This document shows, in pieces, positions 5,425 through 6,421 of a stretch of 6,421 nucleotides of DNA. The position numbers and the translations under genes are program-made. Origin of the DNA: Rhizobium sp. LCM 4573 (GTDB taxonomy: Bacteria > Pseudomonadota > Alphaproteobacteria > Rhizobiales > Rhizobiaceae); NCBI RefSeq assembly GCF_001854865.1, contig NZ_MDDW01000001.1, forward strand, positions 679,469 through 685,889. The letters are read 5' to 3'. Below the pieces are notes generated by a model. It had not been told where the DNA came from. It was given only the letters and a program-made list of their open reading frames with translations, and made no database searches. The stretch's first letter is position 1. Each line of letters begins with the position of its first letter.

Positions 5425-6421
5425 TCAGGAGGCCACAACCCCGCCCAGCCCGCTGCCGCGAAGGAGGATTTCGATTTCCTCCGCGCTGACCGGCCTGCCG
5501 AAGAAATAGCCCTGCAGCTCGTCGCAGCCGCTGATCTTCAAGAGCGTGGCCTGTTCTTCCGTTTCGACGCCTTCCGCCGTGACAGGGATATCGAGCGAGC
5601 GGGCGAGCGCCACCGTCGCCTGCAGCATGTTGACGGCGTGGCTGCCCTCCTCCAGGGCTACGATCAGCGAACGATCGATCTTCATGCGGTCGAAGCCGAA
5701 TTGGCGCAGATAGCCGACGCTCGAGAAGCCCGCGCCGAAATCGTCGAGCGAGACCTTCAGGCCGAGCCGCTTCAACTTGGCGATCGTCGAGCGGGCCCGC
5801 TTCGGATTCTGGATGAAATAGCCCTCCGTGACCTCCAGCGTCACCCGACCGGCATCGAAACCGGTCTTTTGCAGGATCGAGGCGACATGGATGGAGAAGG
5901 CAGGGTCGCGGAACTGACCGGGCGAGATGTTGACGGCAAGGTTGAGACCCGGCCAGCGGCGCAGCGTCTCGCAGGCGCGGTAGAGTACGTAAAGGCCGAG
6001 CTGATCGATAAGTCCCGTCGACTCGGCGATCGGGATGAACACTTCCGGCGGCACGGGACCATAACCCTTGCGGTCCCAGCGCACCAGCGCCTCGACGCCG
6101 GTGAGCCGCCAATCTTCCGCCGCGACGACCGGCTGGAAGACCACCGAAAGCTCCCGCCGCTCGATGGCGATGCGCAAGTCCACCTCGAGCTGGTTGCGCT
6201 CGTGCCGCTCGGCATCCATTTCCGGATGGTAGTGCTCGGCGCGGCCCCGGCCGTTCTCCTTGGCCTCGTACATGGCGAGATCGGCGCGGCGCACCAGTTC
6301 CTCGCCCTTGACCGAGCCGCGCGGCGATATGGCGACGCCGATACAGGTGCCGATGGCTGCGACTCGTTCGCCGATCACGAAAGGCTCGCCGAAGAAACCC
6401 AATATGCGGTCGCAAAGGATG
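5425..6421 (-). CDS. GGDEF-EAL cyclic-di-GMP protein, C-terminal part (N-terminus outside window)
   Basis: The frame is open to the window edge, giving about 331 residues. It begins in the second half of a GGDEF domain ('GTCIGVAISPRG', then 'ADLAMYEAKENGRGRAEHY'). The GG[DE]EF signature itself is off the window, so cyclase activity cannot be judged. An EAL phosphodiesterase domain follows. Counting the Leu codon at 6402 as residue 1, it keeps E104 of the EAL motif (nt 6091-6093), N158 in 'AVNIS', E190 in 'LEVTE', D220-D221 in 'DDFGAG', K241 in 'MKIDRS', E277 in 'TAEGVE' and Q297 in 'LQGYFFGRP'. These bind metal and c-di-GMP, so hydrolysis to pGpG is expected. The TGA is at 5425-5427. Upstream sensor or membrane domains, if any, are not visible. 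The gene converges with trhO. Confidence 0.93.
   Translation of the reverse strand, partial: ILCDRILGFFGEPFVIGERVAAIGTCIGVAISPRGSVKGEELVRRADLAMYEAKENGRGRAEHYHPEMDAERHERNQLEVDLRIAIERRELSVVFQPVVAAEDWRLTGVEALVRWDRKGYGPVPPEVFIPIAESTGLIDQLGLYVLYRACETLRRWPGLNLAVNISPGQFRDPAFSIHVASILQKTGFDAGRVTLEVTEGYFIQNPKRARSTIAKLKRLGLKVSLDDFGAGFSSVGYLRQFGFDRMKIDRSLIVALEEGSHAVNMLQATVALARSLDIPVTAEGVETEEQATLLKISGCDELQGYFFGRPVSAEEIEILLRGSGLGGVVAS

Noticed and set aside
5354..6415. 353-codon minus-strand frame overlapping the GGDEF-EAL gene
   Set aside because: It is Arg/Pro/Gly-rich out-of-frame translation. The +1-shifted frame carries the EAL catalytic motifs.

Overview
The window looks like chromosomal DNA of a Rhizobiales/Rhizobiaceae-type alphaproteobacterium. 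The signs are high GC, strong third-position GC bias with long antisense shadow frames, the protein families present, and G/C-rich intergenic palindromes like those common in rhizobial genomes. I cannot fix the genus from sequence alone. I see no phage, IS, CRISPR, tRNA or rRNA features, and no gene-free stretch longer than about 180 bases.

Left part (1-2704). The window opens with the 3' end of a plus-strand LysR-type regulator. Everything else up to 2704 is on the minus strand. Reading leftward from 2704, these are eda (KDPG aldolase, Entner-Doudoroff pathway), a DUF533/YebE-like protein with a TerB-like helical domain, a RimJ/RimL-type GNAT acetyltransferase, and a 65-residue two-helix membrane protein. 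The membrane protein's start codon overlaps the GNAT stop (ATGA), and its 3' end overlaps the LysR end tail to tail. A G/C-rich imperfect hairpin separates the DUF533 gene from the GNAT gene.

Middle (2705-5308). A 180-bp divergent intergenic region lies between eda and the rightward genes. It holds a 13-bp exact direct repeat with a 22-bp period, and one copy overlaps a plausible eda -35 box. To its right is a likely three-gene operon: a stand-alone CYTH (triphosphate tunnel) enzyme, a CHAD-domain protein overlapping it by 26 nt, and trhO, the tRNA U34 hydroxylase (rhodanese family), 23 nt further on. CYTH and CHAD are often fused in one protein. Here they are separate, overlapping genes, which suggests co-translation and a shared role in polyphosphate/triphosphate metabolism.

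Right part (5309-6421). trhO converges with a minus-strand gene for a GGDEF-EAL cyclic-di-GMP protein whose N-terminal part lies outside the window. Its EAL domain keeps the catalytic residues. A long hairpin, probably a repeat-derived bidirectional terminator, lies between the two converging genes.

Overall this is mostly ordinary housekeeping and accessory chromosome. The parts most worth a second look are the tandem repeat in the eda/CYTH divergent promoter region and the CYTH-CHAD-trhO arrangement. I found no convincing wholly new system.
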